This document shows positions 20,492 through 31,119 of a stretch of DNA of 35,445 bases, in pieces (the first letter of the stretch is position 1; every line of letters starts with the position of its first letter). The notes under the pieces are model-generated. The model saw only the letters and a list, made by a program, of their open reading frames with translations, ran no database searches and was not told where the DNA came from. Source of the DNA: Chara braunii. Its lineage: Eukaryota > Streptophyta > Charophyceae > Charales > Characeae. The stretch spans positions 1,279,464 to 1,314,908 of the forward strand of contig BFEA01000278.1 in assembly GCA_003427395.1 (NCBI GenBank), in the 5' to 3' direction. The translations under genes and the position numbers were made by a program.

Positions 20492-21219
20492 ACTTATGCA
20501 CTAGGAGGTAGTACTCTGATTCTCTCCTAGATGCTTCTTGATGCAATCTTGGTGATTTGGGCTCTCCAAACTTGTGTTTTGAACACTCACACTAGTAGGT
20601 GGTGTAGCGGTTCACACATGGACGCTTCTTGATGCAATATTGGTGATTTGGGCTCTCCAAACTTGTGTTTTTCACACCCACACTAGTACGTAGCGTAGCG
20701 CTTCACACATAGATGCTTCTTGATGCAATCTTGGTGATTTGGGTTCTCCAAACTTGTGTTTTTCACACTCACACTAGTAGGTAGTGTAGCGCTTCACACA
20801 TGGATGCTTCTTGATGCAATCTTGGTGATTTCAAAGCTTCAAACCTGTGATTTTCACACTCACACTAGTAGGTAGTATAGCACTGCACCCATGGATGATT
20901 CTTGATGCAATCTTGATGATTTGGGCTTTCCAAACTTGTGATTTCCACACTCACACTAGTAGGTAGTCTAGCGCTTCACCCATGAGTGATCCATGATGCA
21001 ATCTTGGTGATTCGGGAGCTTCAAACTTGTGATTTTCACACTCACAGTAGTAGGTAGTATAGTGCTGCACAAATGGATGATTCTTCATGCAATCTTGGTG
21101 GTTTGGGTTCTCCAAACTTGTGTTTTTCACACTCACACAAGTAGGTAATATTGCGTTTCTTTCATAGATGTTCTTTGATTCAACTTTGATGATCTTGCCT
21201 ACTTAGACTCTTGTTTTCA
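20492..21219. repeat. Satellite array, exact 91-bp period, eight units
   Basis: The phrase ACACTCACACTAGTAGG recurs at 20583, 20674, 20765, 20856, 20947, 21038 and 21129, always 91 bases apart. A diverged unit begins at 20492, and the last copy decays after 21150. Each unit also contains GATGCAATCTTGGTGATTTG and TCCAAACTTGTG. The strict period despite base changes indicates substitutions without indels. Confidence 0.95.
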
Positions 21220-22610
21220 CGTATGTAATAGCATGTGATATACCGGATGGTCTTCCCTCTAAGTGCATGAGTTTTTCATCTAGTCTAGCATCACTTGGTC
21301 TTGTTCATACATTGGTGTAATATTCCGGATGATCTTCCCTTCATGTGCATGTGTTTTTCATTAGTTTAGCATCTCCTTGTCATGTTCCTACTTGATGTGA
21401 TGTACCGGATGATCCTCCCTCTATGTGCATGTGCTTTCCTTCTAGTCTAGCATCACTCGGTCTTGTTCATTCATTGGTGTAATGTTCCGGATGATCTTCC
21501 CCTCATGTGCATGTGCTTTTCATTAGTCTGACATCTCCTTGTCATGTTCCTACTTGGTATGATGTACCGGATGGTCCTCCCTCTATGTGCATGTGCTTTC
21601 CATCAAGTCTATCATCACTTGGTCTTGTTCATACATTGGTGTAATGTTCCGGATGATCTTTCCTCTATGAACATATGCTTTTCATTAGTCTAGAATCTCC
21701 TTGTCATGTTCCTACTTCGTGTAGTGTGCCGGCTGATCTTCCCTCTATGTACATATGCTTTTCATTAGTCTAACATCTCCTTGTCATGTTCATATATTAG
21801 TGTAATGTTCCGGATGATCTTTCTCTCACGTGCATGTGTTTTTCATTAGTCTAACATCTCCTTGTCATGTTCCTACTTGGTGTAATGTTCCAGATGGTCT
21901 TCCCTTATACATTGGTGTAATGTTCCGGATGATCTTCCTCTCATGTGTATGTGTTTTTCATTAGTCTAGCATCTCCTTGTCATGTTCTTACTTGGTGTAA
22001 TGTTCCGGATGGTCTTCCCCTCATGTGCATGTGCTTTTTATTAGTCTAGCATCTCCTTCTCATGTTCCTTCTTGGTGTGATGTAGCGGATGATCTTCCCT
22101 CTATGTGCATGTGCTTTCCATCTAGTCTAGCATCACTAAGTCTTGTTCATACATTGGTGTAATGTTCCGGATGATCTTCCCTCTATGTACATATGTTTTT
22201 CATTAGTATAACATCTCCTTGTCCTGTTCCTACTTGGTGCAGTGTTCCAGCTGATCTCTTCTCTATGTGCATATGTTTTTCATTAGTCTAACATGTGCTT
22301 GGCATGTTCATACATTGGTGTAATGTTCTGGATGATCTTCCTTCTATGTACATATGTTTTTTCATTAGTCTTGCACCTCCTTGTCATGTTCCTACTTGGT
22401 GTAGTGTTCCGGCTGATTTTCCCTCTATGTACATATGCTTTTCATCTAGTCTAGCATCACTTGGTCTTGTTCATACATTGGTGTAATGTTCCGGATGATC
22501 TTCCCCTCATGTGAATGTGTTTTTCATTAGTCTAGCATCTCTTTGTCATGTTCCTACTTGATGTGATGTACCGGATGATCCTCCCTCATTGTGCATGTGC
22601 TTTCTACTAG
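21220..22610. repeat. Satellite array with alternating 82- and 80-bp units
   Basis: CCGGATG occurs at 21243, 21325, 21405, 21487, 21567, 21649, 21729, 21810 and 21890, spaced 82, 80, 82, 80, 82, 80, 81 and 80. One monomer type carries GCATCACTTGGTCTTGTTCA, the other GCATCTCCTTGTCATGTTCC. They alternate early on, giving a ~162-bp dimer; later the order is less regular, with one ~35-bp truncated unit near 21890-21925. Shared parts are TTCCGGATGATCTTCC and GTGCATGTGCTTTTCAT. Confidence 0.9.
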
Positions 22611-23530
22611 TTTAGTCCCCCATTGTCAAGTTCATGTTCCGGATCTTTTACATAGTTGAGCTCTTCTCTTTGTGCATGTACTTTCCACTAGTCTAGTCTT
22701 TCGTTGTTAAGTTCATGTTCCAGACCTTTACTTAGTTGACCCTTCTCTTTGTGCATGTACTTTTCACTAGCCTAATCCTTCATTGTCAAGTTCATGTTCC
22801 AGATCTTTTGCTTAGTTGAACTTTTCTCCTTTGTGCATGTGCTTCCACTAGTTTAGTCTCTAATTGTCAAGTTCATGTTCCGGATTTTTACCTTGGTGAT
22901 CTCTACTCATTGTGCATGTGCTTTCCACTAACCTAGTTTCTCTTTGTGAAGTTCATGTTTCAGATCTTTACCTTGTTGATCTCTACTCGTTGTTCATGTG
23001 CTTTCCAGTAGTCTGAACTCTCATTGTCAAGTTCATGTTCCGGATCCTTACCTTGTTGATCTCTACTCATTGTGTGTGGGTTTTCCGCTAGTCTAGTCTC
23101 TCATTGTCAAGTTCATGTTCCGGATCTTTACCTTGTTGATCTCTATTCATTGTGCACGAGCTTTCCACTAGTCTAGTCTTTTATTGTCAAGTTTATGTTC
23201 CGGATCTTTTACTAAGTTGAACTCTTCTCATTTTTGCATGTGCTTCCACTGGTCTAATCCTTCCTGGTCAAGTTCATGTTCCGGATCTTTGCTTAGTTAG
23301 TCTCTTCTCCTTGTGCATGTACTTTCCACTAGTCTAGTCTCTCATTGTCAAGTTTATTTTTGATGTGGTGTTCCGGATCCTTACTTTGATTCTTCACTTT
23401 TCTTTGTGTATGTGCTTCCACTAGTCAAGCCTCTCCTTGTCAAAAGTTCATGTTTGATGTGATGTTCCGGATCTTGCTTAGATGATCCCCCTCCCTATGA
23501 ATATGTGTTTTCCATTTGTCTAGCCTCTCA
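22611..23530. repeat. Third satellite family, ~80-bp unit, about eleven copies
   Basis: Units contain TTGTCAAGTTCATGTTCCGG, ATCTTTACCTTG and TTGTGCATGTGCTTTCCACT. Spacing measured from the CCGGATC point is 81, 79 and 81 at the start. The unit is related to the upstream 80/82-bp family (both have TGTTCCGGAT and GTGCATGT), so it looks like a diverged branch of the same satellite. Confidence 0.85.
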
Positions 23531-23629
23531 TTGTCATGTTATTCCAAAATATACTTATTCAATCTCTCACTATGGGACGGATGATCGACGTTTGGTTGCT
23601 GTTACGGAGAACTGATTTGATTAGGAGTT

Positions 23630-23795
23630 TTTCTTGTCTTCTCTCACTCTCTCTCTCACTCCCTCTCTCTCTTCCTTCCTCTCTCTCTCCTCATCTCCCC
23701 CTCCCTCTCTCCTTTTCCCTCTCTCCTTTTCCCTCTCCCCCCTTTCCCTCCTTTCTCCTGTAGACCCCTCTTTCGCCCCCCCTTTTATTACCTTG

Positions 23796-23872
<77 letters not shown>
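23630..23872. repeat. (CT)n microsatellite and polypyrimidine tract
   Basis: CT-rich sequence, with an almost pure CT dinucleotide run at 23797-23872. Open frames on both strands across it are low-complexity artefacts. Confidence 0.97.
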
Positions 23873-23875
<3 letters not shown>

Positions 23876-24180
23876 CCCCCCTCACTTGGAAACATTGTCA
23901 GGGTACAGACGGTGACCGAAATCAGACCTCACTTGGTGGAGAAAGAGGACAAGGGGAGGATAGTCGGTCCCTTGTGCCACCAAGAAGTCAAAAGAAAGGA
24001 CGTTTGAAAAAATGGGGGAAAGGCGGGATCCGGAGGGAAGCATAAGTGGAAAGAGAGGTCAGTTTGACTCAACCATTTCCCCGACTGCATAATTATGAAA
24101 AGAGAATGGGCTGATTGAGCAACAAGATGGAACAAAGGGCAGCCAAAGAACTTGAAAAGATAGGCATGCGGGAAGGGCTA
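23873..24180. other. Stretch upstream of LTR copy B
   Basis: Purine-rich with no supported ORF. It ends GCGGGAAGGGCTA directly before the TGTGTTG start of the LTR, a weak polypurine-tract candidate. That would fit copy B being a 3' LTR. Confidence 0.35.
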
Positions 24181-24586
24181 TGTGTTGACCCCCAACGAGG
24201 GATTGTATGGATCTTCTTGCTTGTGTGGGATTGTGCAAGTGAGTGATGGCTATAAATGCCTTGAGCGGGATAGGGGCGAGAGGAACTGGGCACCAAGAGG
24301 GAAAGGGAAGAGGGACAAAGGGGCTATGGGACCCTTGACATGGAGCCAACTCAAAAAAATGACTTTTGCGCTTGAGACTTGGAAGTGTGATTGAGAGTGC
24401 AGTCGTACCAAGGAAAATGTGATGTTGTGTGTGCATGCATAAGAGGACCCTGAAAAGACTAAGGGGCCTACTTCAATAAAGTGGGAAGCAAATTATGAGA
24501 CCCGATGGAAGCGTAGAGGCCGAGCCGAATGGGACCCGCAGTGGGGTCGATTAAGGCTCGAAAGTCTACCGGGGTTTGGCCCTACA
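24181..24586 (+). mobile_element. LTR copy B, complete (406 bp)
   Basis: Starts TGTGTTGACCC and ends GGCCCTACA, so it has the TGT...ACA termini of an LTR. A promoter-like TATAAA lies at 24251-24256 and AATAAA at 24475-24480, about 220 bases apart, fitting U3, R and U5. It matches copy A from 24219 onward except for copy A's extra ~354 bases. The flanking five bases (GGCTA left, CCGGC right) do not match, so it is not a simple solo LTR with a target duplication. No TGG-start primer site follows, which argues for a 3' rather than a 5' LTR. Confidence 0.7.
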
Positions 24587-24940
24587 CCGGCCAAGCAAGG
24601 TGGCCAATGACGCAGAGACTACTCCGTAGAAGAAGCCGGAGCCAGCCAAGGAACCCTAGTACGGAGAAGTGGCCATTCTCCCCCGCCCCTCTAGGAAGTG
24701 ACACGTGGGCACAATGGCGATGGGTGGAGAAGGTAACTCTAGAGTCCCCCTTTCTCCCCTCTCAACTTCTTCTTTTATCTCCTTGCCCGACAAATTCTGT
24801 TATTTTTGCGAAGCAATATCTCGAGTCTATTCGGTTCCTACGCATCCTAGTGGGGAAGGGTGTGTCGAATGGATAAATTATCAACAGTCTGTCTCCCGGG
24901 TATCCAATATTAGAGTTCAGATAAACCTTGGTTATGTCCC
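24587..24940. other. Junction between LTR B and the second retroelement fragment
   Basis: The frame leading into the integrase fragment is not clearly coding here. Short ORFs of 83-115 codons overlap on both strands and continue into the LTR. No RT or RNase H motif is seen, so the second element lacks everything upstream of integrase. Confidence 0.4.
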
Positions 24941-26277
24941 TTGTTTCGCACCGACAAAATCCCGACGGAGGCTCGATTCCTCGAAGCCATGTCTGAAGGA
25001 TTAGAAAAGACACGCCGATTTCGGCATACCGAAGTATGGACGGATGTCATCTTGATAGCTACGGTGGTCGGTAACTCCCTCCGAGAATTCACCAAGGAAG
25101 ATCGAAGGCGGGTTAACGAGAGAGCGCAGGATTACCGATGGAACGACGTACGCTTAGAAAAACGAAAGACTGATGCTAGCGGGATCTGGATGTCAGTACC
25201 TCATCCATTCATGAGGTACGACTGGGTTAAGTCGGCCCACAAGGAAACCGCTGCTCACTTTGCTGTCAGGATCACGGAGGCCACAATTAAGAAAAATGAG
25301 TGGTACTGGTCCAATATCCGAGACGATGTTAAATTCATTGCCAAAAATTCTCTAGTCTGCGCGGTGGATAAGGCGTCGATTTAGCCGCCTAGGTCGATAG
25401 TGTCCACTGTAGTCGAACGGTTATTCCAAAGGGTTAGCATGGACACCACGGATATTATTGTGCCCTCTGGACCGAATAGCTGCGAGTATTCAATTCTTTT
25501 GGCATTCGTGGTTCATTTTTCAAAAAAAATGATCGAGGCCTACCCGTGTAAAACGCGACAGACCGCAAACATCGTGCAGTATGTCAACCATTTCCTTGGA
25601 ATGCATCAGGATATCGAGGAAATTTTAACGGACAACGGGGCGGAATTCCTAGGAGAAGTCTTGAGAAGCCTAGTCATGATGGCGTTTTCATCCGTAACGC
25701 AATCAAATGGACTGGTAAAAAATGCAAATAGGGTAATCAAGACGGCCTTGCGGTGAAATATCGCGGCCAGAGACACGAGGCCTTGGCCCGATATCATAGA
25801 CCACATCCTGGCTATCTACCGGGGGACCCCTCATGAGTCCACCGGCCTGACCCCTTTTCAGCTGTGGACTAATAGTCTGGCGTGTGTGGCTCTACCGAGA
25901 CTGAACGATGAAACGAACTTAGCACGGAGAACCACAAGGGTCACGGTTAAGGACAAGGGGCAATGCCACTTAGACCTGATGGAAAAAACCCTCTTTCGGT
26001 TAGCCCGAAAAAGACAACGAATGACTAAAATGGCCCATGGACGACAGGTACGGAGCTATGAGGCCCGAAATGGGAATGTTGGGCCTTGGCTCCAGTATAA
26101 ATTAGGGGACATAGTGCAGGTAAGGAAATTTGCTCGCTAAGGCAAGTTAGCGCCACGATTCTTCTGGCAATTTCACGTAGTTGAGCTCGGTCCTAGTGGA
26201 GTGAACACGGTGCGGCTTGTGCCAAAGGTCTGGGAAACCGATCGGCTCGGCCGATCATCCGACACGTTTCCTATCTT
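24941..26277 (+). pseudogene. pol: Integrase of a second, truncated Ty3/gypsy element
   Basis: One frame runs from 24941 to about 26277 with stops TAG 25382, TGA 25754 and TAA 26138. The zinc-binding domain is degenerate: the His pair is HKETAAH and the C-X-X-C has become SLVC. The core has Asp in MDTTDI and Asp in LTDNGAEF (25631-25633). The third acidic position reads Lys (NGLVKNAN, 25718-25720), with only 28 residues between instead of 35, so the core has also lost about seven residues. TPFQLW follows, and the C-terminal domain shows LGDIVQVRKFAR then GKLAPRF. It is catalytically dead. It differs clearly from the first element's integrase, so it is a separate family. Confidence 0.8.
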
Positions 26278-26900
26278 CGTCCCTTGCCTCCTTCTCCTTC
26301 TCCCCCATCGTCCACGTCATCCTTCGATTCTGCGGAGGAAGACGAAGATCTCGAGCTTGATTACTTTGATTCTCCTTCCTCTCAACCTCCATCTCTAACT
26401 CTTCCCCCATCGCCACGAGTTTTTTACTGAGCAGGTCATTAGCGAACGTCTAATGAGACCCGGGGGGCATATTTCGTCGATCCAGCAGGTGCAACGGCCA
26501 CGATTGAGTCCAGATCTACTTCGATTCGCGACTTTCTTCAACACGGTGGCCATCCACGCGACGACGAAATTTCGGTTCGCACGAACTAGTGAGCGGGCAA
26601 GAGTGTTGGCCGAGGCGTTGGCTTTCCTGCGGCTGTCTCCACCTGGTTTCAGCCACGTGACAGTGATCGTCACCTTCACCGGCGATCTTACGGCTTTGCA
26701 TCCGACAACTCATACAGGTGTTTTCCGGTAGTTGCGACTCCGGGCGAGGGATCTCACGGTCGCCTGGGTCCAGCTTCTTAGCGCTACCTGGCGATTGGAT
26801 CAACTCCACGAATGACATCGATCTCAGCCAACTTCGGATATCTCCTGACACCCCGGAGATCATCCTCCCTCAGGTTCTTCCTTTCATGCTGCCTCAATGA
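26278..26900 (+). pseudogene. Proline/serine-rich region after the second integrase
   Basis: A shift near 26275 moves coding to a frame with LPPSPSPPSSTSS, an acidic patch (SAEEDEDLELDYFDS), then RGAYFVDPAG and TSIRDFLQHGGHPRDDE. TGA (26431) and TAG (26443) lie inside. Near 26590 a second shift leads to RARVLAEALAFLRLSPPGFSHVTV and LHPTTHTGVFR, ending in TAG at 26729. The result is a decayed linker and unknown globular domain that continue the polyprotein or form a downstream gene. I do not recognise the family. Confidence 0.45.
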
Positions 26901-26949
26901 ACCAGCATCGCCTTTCGACCTTCGAGCTTCCTTCCGATCTCCCGACCTT

Positions 26950-27874
26950 CTAGCAATCCACCACGGACCCTCCCCTTTCCTTTCGAATCAGGCGACTGGA
27001 CGTACCCATCCTGGACACGAGCAAGTGGGCGGAGTGGCAACACTCGTACGTCGCACTCAACTTTTGCCTTCTCGAGCTGGTATTTCATTGGGGTGAGCCG
27101 ACAAATAAAGGCGAGGATTCCGAGGAAGACGAAGTTCCCAATGATGAGGTGGAGTTGTTGATCGTCCAAGCTTGGAGGGTGGACATGGAGGGAAAACTGC
27201 TGGATATAGTCTTCGGGAAAGTGCGGGACGAACACCTCGAGTTGATTAGAAGTGAAGTTCTGGTGTTCTTGGCCCAGCTCTTAGACGATCTGCCTATGGA
27301 GATCCTTTCACGTTGTGACGAGCGATCCGCACCAGCAACGTTCCCTCGTACGCTGACACCTCATCTATTGTGGCCCACGTGCATGGAACTCGACGACGAC
27401 AACATCTATCTCCCCTTGTCGGGCGACTATTTGGTCATCGATGTGACCGATATCACTCCGTGGGATCCGATCATCCGAAGAGTGGAGGTGGGGGCAAGAG
27501 AAGAGGTCGACGAAGAAGAGGAGGAGAAGAGGGAAAACACAAACGAAGAAGAAGACTCGGAGGCCGGATCGGATGACCCAGATTATCACGAATCTGAGGA
27601 GACCAGGTCGGAAGAGAGTGGGTCGGACGAATCAGGCAGTTCCGACTCACGGAGTGAGAAGGAAGACAAAGCAGCAGCCCAGAGGCGACGAGAGAGGGCA
27701 GAAGAGAAGCGTCCAGTGCAGGATTCGGACGCACGACTGTTGGAAGACGATCCGGCGCGCAACCCAGAGCCACCACAAGAGGAGTCCGGAGGATATGGCG
27801 TCGCCACTGCGGAGGGATCTGGAAGCAGACGCCACAGAAGAAGTCCAACACCAGCTCAATCCCCTCCACCCTAG
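26950..27874 (+). pseudogene. Acidic accessory protein of the second element
   Basis: A single frame is open from just after TAG 26950 to TAG 27872 (about 307 codons). The first 170 residues are globular: RRLDVPILDTSKWAEWQHSY, ELLIVQAWRVDMEGKLLDIV, AQLLDDLPMEIL, DDDNIYLPLSGDYLVIDV. Then come more than 100 residues of Glu/Asp/Ser-rich sequence and an Arg/Pro tail. No enzyme motif is seen. The DNIYLP-to-acidic layout parallels the remnant at 1835-2098. Coding may read on past the TAG (SSPVIIPPSP) to TGA 27947. This is the longest undamaged stretch in the second element, so it is either a recent insertion or a protein under constraint until recently. Confidence 0.5.
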
Positions 27875-27980
27875 AGGCCCACCGTTCGCCTACGTGGAGA
27901 TGTGGGCACTCAGGCTTCGTCCCCGGTCATTATCCCACCGTCCCCTTGATTTCCTCGCCTTCCGTCAGATTGCGGGTTAA

Positions 27981-28772
27981 CCCCCATTTCCCTCCAACAG
28001 GCATTCTTTCCCCCCTTCCCTTTTCCGCAAGCTCTATTCTACCCGTCTCGGTGTCACCGTCTTCCCGCACGCCCCCATTCGCTCCATCGTAACCACTTTC
28101 CCCCTACACATCCTCCTATTCAATGCGGCATGGCGAGATTACAATAGTATAGAAATATATTGTATAATCTCCGGCGTAATCCCCACGCGTGAAGGTTACG
28201 AGGATCTTCGTACCGCAATCCCCCGCACCCTCTGCACCCTCTATCCCGATTACCTCGCCTCTCTTCCTCACCAGGATCATCGCTTCCTCCTCATACATTG
28301 CACCGTTGATTACACTCAGCTCCCCAATGGGGATCGAGAGTGAAACCACTTTTTGCCACCCCTTGCGCAAGCTCACACCCCACCGCCTCCTCCCGTCATC
28401 AGTCTACCTTTCCCTGGCAACCTTCAGATCAGAGTCCCGAATACCACCTAGATGACTTCCACACTCTCATCTTACGGTAAGTGGAACGTGTCAACTCCAC
28501 GTCGATCGCCAGAGATCGACAAATGATTGAAGGAGGGCAAGCAGGAGTTTGCTCAAGATTGGAATCCCCTTGGCGTCACATATATGACGAACTACTTTCT
28601 GCAACCGTGCGATCTTATGTGCGAGGCTATATCAGGGTTGAAACGGGTTGAGTTGGGATGGCCTAGTGAATTACGTGGATGCGCTTGCTTTACAAGTCTT
28701 TGTGCTTTCGCATCCTCGCATCCTTGGGAAAGAAAACAGGGTTGGTCTAGTCCTGTGACGGTCGGTAGTTGA
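27981..28772 (+). pseudogene. Unrecognised ORF with three stops
   Basis: In the frame of 27981 the sequence reads as a plausible globular protein: FRKLYSTRLGVTVFP, LHILLFNAAWRDYN, SGVIPTREGYEDLRTAIP, LASLPHQDHRFLLIHC. It then runs through a proline-rich link to SSYGKWNVSTPRRSPEID, KQEFAQDWNPLGVTYMTNYF and CDLMCEAISGLKRVELGWPSE, ending at TGA 28770. Stops lie at 28341, 28449 and 28524. A second frame (continuing the acidic ORF) is also partly coding-like across 28430-28650, so the frame choice is not certain. I do not know the family. It follows the acidic ORF on the same strand and may be another part of the second element. Confidence 0.4.
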
Positions 28773-29311
28773 GTGCGCCTTAGCGAGTGTGATGAATAAC
28801 TAGTGCCGTAGCTTCTTTCTTGTTCTGCTGTGGGAATGGGGAATTTTTGGCGCGATTATCGGCGGGAAAATCTTTTTGAATTTTCAACTGATGTCGAGCC
28901 CCCGCGGGCTCTCGAAAATTGCCTCGTTTGAATGATTTTTTTGGAACTAGGAATTAGAATTAGGAATTTAGGCGCGCCTCAATTTCTGTTGCACTGCACT
29001 TCTTGCTTGCACATACCATGTCGCGTCAAGATTTGTGCTCTGATTCTCCGCGCCTTAATCCTGCGTATAATTGTAAATTTTATTTTGGCGGGCATTATTG
29101 CAATTGTCATTCCCTCGCTCTTGGTACCTTTTGTAGCGCCTTCGTGCGCACAAACTTCTTCCTCTGTCTTATTGGCCTGAACGCATACGTGACCGGATTG
29201 AGACTCCATCCCCCATGCCGTGGCCTGGCCATGCAGTCGTAGGCACTCCCTTCCTCCTTCTTCCCCATACTCAGGCACAATCTCGGGTATCGTGCACACA
29301 AGCATGCATGC
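28773..29311. other. Non-coding stretch, possible upstream region of a transcription unit
   Basis: More AT-rich than its surroundings, with few plus-strand ORFs. A perfect hairpin GAGCCCCCGCGGGCTC lies near 28895. No repeats are shared with other parts of the window. Confidence 0.35.
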
Positions 29312-29408
29312 TATAAATTTCGCAAGCGCGATTAACTCTCTCTCTAAGCATTTTGGACGCTAGCACGATCGAGAGGATCTGCTAACGAGCGAAAGCTGGC
29401 AGGTGAGT
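29312..29408 (+). promoter_or_regulatory. Candidate TATA box and first splice donor
   Basis: TATAAAT at 29312-29318 is followed 85 bases later by CAG|GTGAGT, with the donor GT at 29403. TATA plus a start about 30 bases on would leave a first exon of roughly 60 bases, as in plant genes with an intron in the 5' untranslated region. No start codon or downstream exon has been tied to it. It could also be the U3/R region of an unrecognised LTR. Confidence 0.3.
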
Positions 29409-29571
29409 AGAGAGTTGGGCGATCCAACGAGCTGATGCTAAGCGTGCGGGGTCGACGTGGGGCCGCGACGGACTGTTGCACACGGGCAAACCTGACTTGC
29501 ATGCTTAGATCAAGCGGGGTGGCAACTTTGCGTGGGTGTGAGGCGACGAACTGCCGCATCGGGATGATGAG

Positions 29572-29574
<3 letters not shown>

Positions 29575-29618
<44 letters not shown>
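29575..29618. repeat. (GA)n microsatellite
   Basis: An uninterrupted GA dinucleotide run of about 44 bases. Confidence 0.97.
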
Positions 29619-29620
<2 letters not shown>

Positions 29621-30423
29621 GGGAAGTGTGGGATGAGCTTTCTCTTCTATCCCTCTAAGACATTTTGATTCTTCTGCTTTCCTCCTGAGCAATTTTGGTA
29701 TTCGGCGCGAGTCGCCCCTCTTTTTTTTTCTGAATCCATATTCGGATTTGGCATTCGCTTTTTTTTTGTTGATTTGTATGTTTTCAATTGCTCTCCCCTG
29801 GTGTTGATGAACGGTTGTCCTCTTTCCCTCCCCTTCTCTGTCCTCTTGGATTGATGGATCTTATTGATTGATCCCCGACGATTGGACCTTGCATGATTTC
29901 GGACCAATGGGCCAAGGAAGTGTTGCATGAACCTCGGGTCAAAACCAGATGTATAGATGATAGGCGTGGTTTTGTCTATGTATGAATAAGATAGGCACGA
30001 TGGACGATTAGATGGCCGTCTAACTATAGGATGATGTTGTGGTGTTAGCATCTGCTTTCTTCGAACGACATTTCATATTTTTTCTTTGTATGTCTCTACT
30101 GATTGATGCATGAATGATTGTCACCTTCTTTTTGTTCATGTATGCATGAAACTGGATACGTGGACGATGAGTAATTGTCTGTCGAAATTAAACGAGCATG
30201 CTAGATGATCAGATGTCTGTCTCGCAATAGGACTATCCACCCTCCGTTAACGGGCCAACTCGTACGAGGCGCGGGCCATTGGTCTTTTTCCATCGGACCA
30301 AAGGGCAGGCCCTGTGCACGCACGTGTAAGCCCGATCAGAAGAACGTGGCCTACATGCATGTCTATAGTGCCTCCACTCGGTCCAACTTTTCCAATGACT
30401 GAGTTTCCGTCTCACCCCACAAC
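29619..30423. other. AT-rich non-coding stretch
   Basis: T-rich sequence with A/T runs (for example 29719-29729) and related phrases around TGCATGAA near 29890-30150. No ORF of note on the plus strand. If the donor at 29403 is real, this would be intron sequence. Confidence 0.35.
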
Positions 30424-31119
30424 ATGAATATTGAACTCCCTTTTCGTATTACTGACCGCGAGTGTCTGAGGGATCCGGAATTTCATAAGTATTGGAAGCA
30501 CACGTGTCTGTCTGCACGACTGAGGGGAGAACTTCCTGAATTTTCATACCCGGTGGGAAATGAACGTTTCTGCGAGTGGGACATCGACCGAGCTCGAGAC
30601 CGCATACCCCACCACCCAGAATTCCCCGGCTCCTACACGTGTCACCTTGTCGCGGAACCGGGAGTAATTAATCTGGAAACCGACTTCCCTCCCTACCACC
30701 GCATACCGCCCTTCCATTCGCTGACCATCATCCCCTGGTGCGCAATCGCTCCGTATTGGCCCCAACCCCCGTGCTCGGAGTGCTTGCAAGACCACGAGTA
30801 GCCTCCCGTTTCATCCGCCAAACTCGCTCGAAGGAAGAACAACGGGTGCACAGCCTTCGACTAAGGCCAGCCGCGTCGGATTCTGAGACCAGTGACGCAC
30901 GACGCTGACAAGTGGTCGGGCAGTGCGATAGCCATAGCGTCCCGACCGTGCACCAAATACGAGCCCAACCCAGACGACGGAACCAACAGAGGTGGTAGCC
31001 CCACGCTCCGGAGCATAGAAACAGACTTCGACCCGAGCCTATCCTCTTACATTCCTATTCCTGAAACTTGCCACAGGAGATTTCAGTTCCGACCTGGGAC
31101 TCCATCCCCACTTTCCTAA
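30424..31119 (+). pseudogene. Unrecognised gene-like ORF with two stops
   Basis: ATG at 30424 opens 125 codons to TAG 30799 with a protein-like composition: LPFRITDRECLRDPEFHKYW, TCLSARLRGELPEFSYPVG, FPGSYTCHLVAEPGVINLE and HSLTIIPWCAIAPYWPQPP. Many codons use C at the third position, unlike the retroelement frames to the left. The same frame continues beyond the TAG and a TAA near 30862 to a TAA at 31117. A second frame is coding-like for about 60 codons after 30801 (SKEEQRVHSLRLRP, SDSETSDARR). I do not recognise the family; it may be a host gene exon or part of another mobile element. Confidence 0.4.

Noticed and set aside
20154-20504. Poly-Leu (plus) and poly-Lys (minus) proteins
   Set aside because: They are direct translations of the (CTT)n polypyrimidine tract.
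23634-23915. Ser/Leu and Arg/Glu repeat proteins
   Set aside because: Translations of the (CT)n microsatellite in both directions.
27471-27869. Minus-strand ORF opposite the acidic protein
   Set aside because: Leu/Pro-rich mirror of Glu/Asp-rich coding; expected from composition alone.
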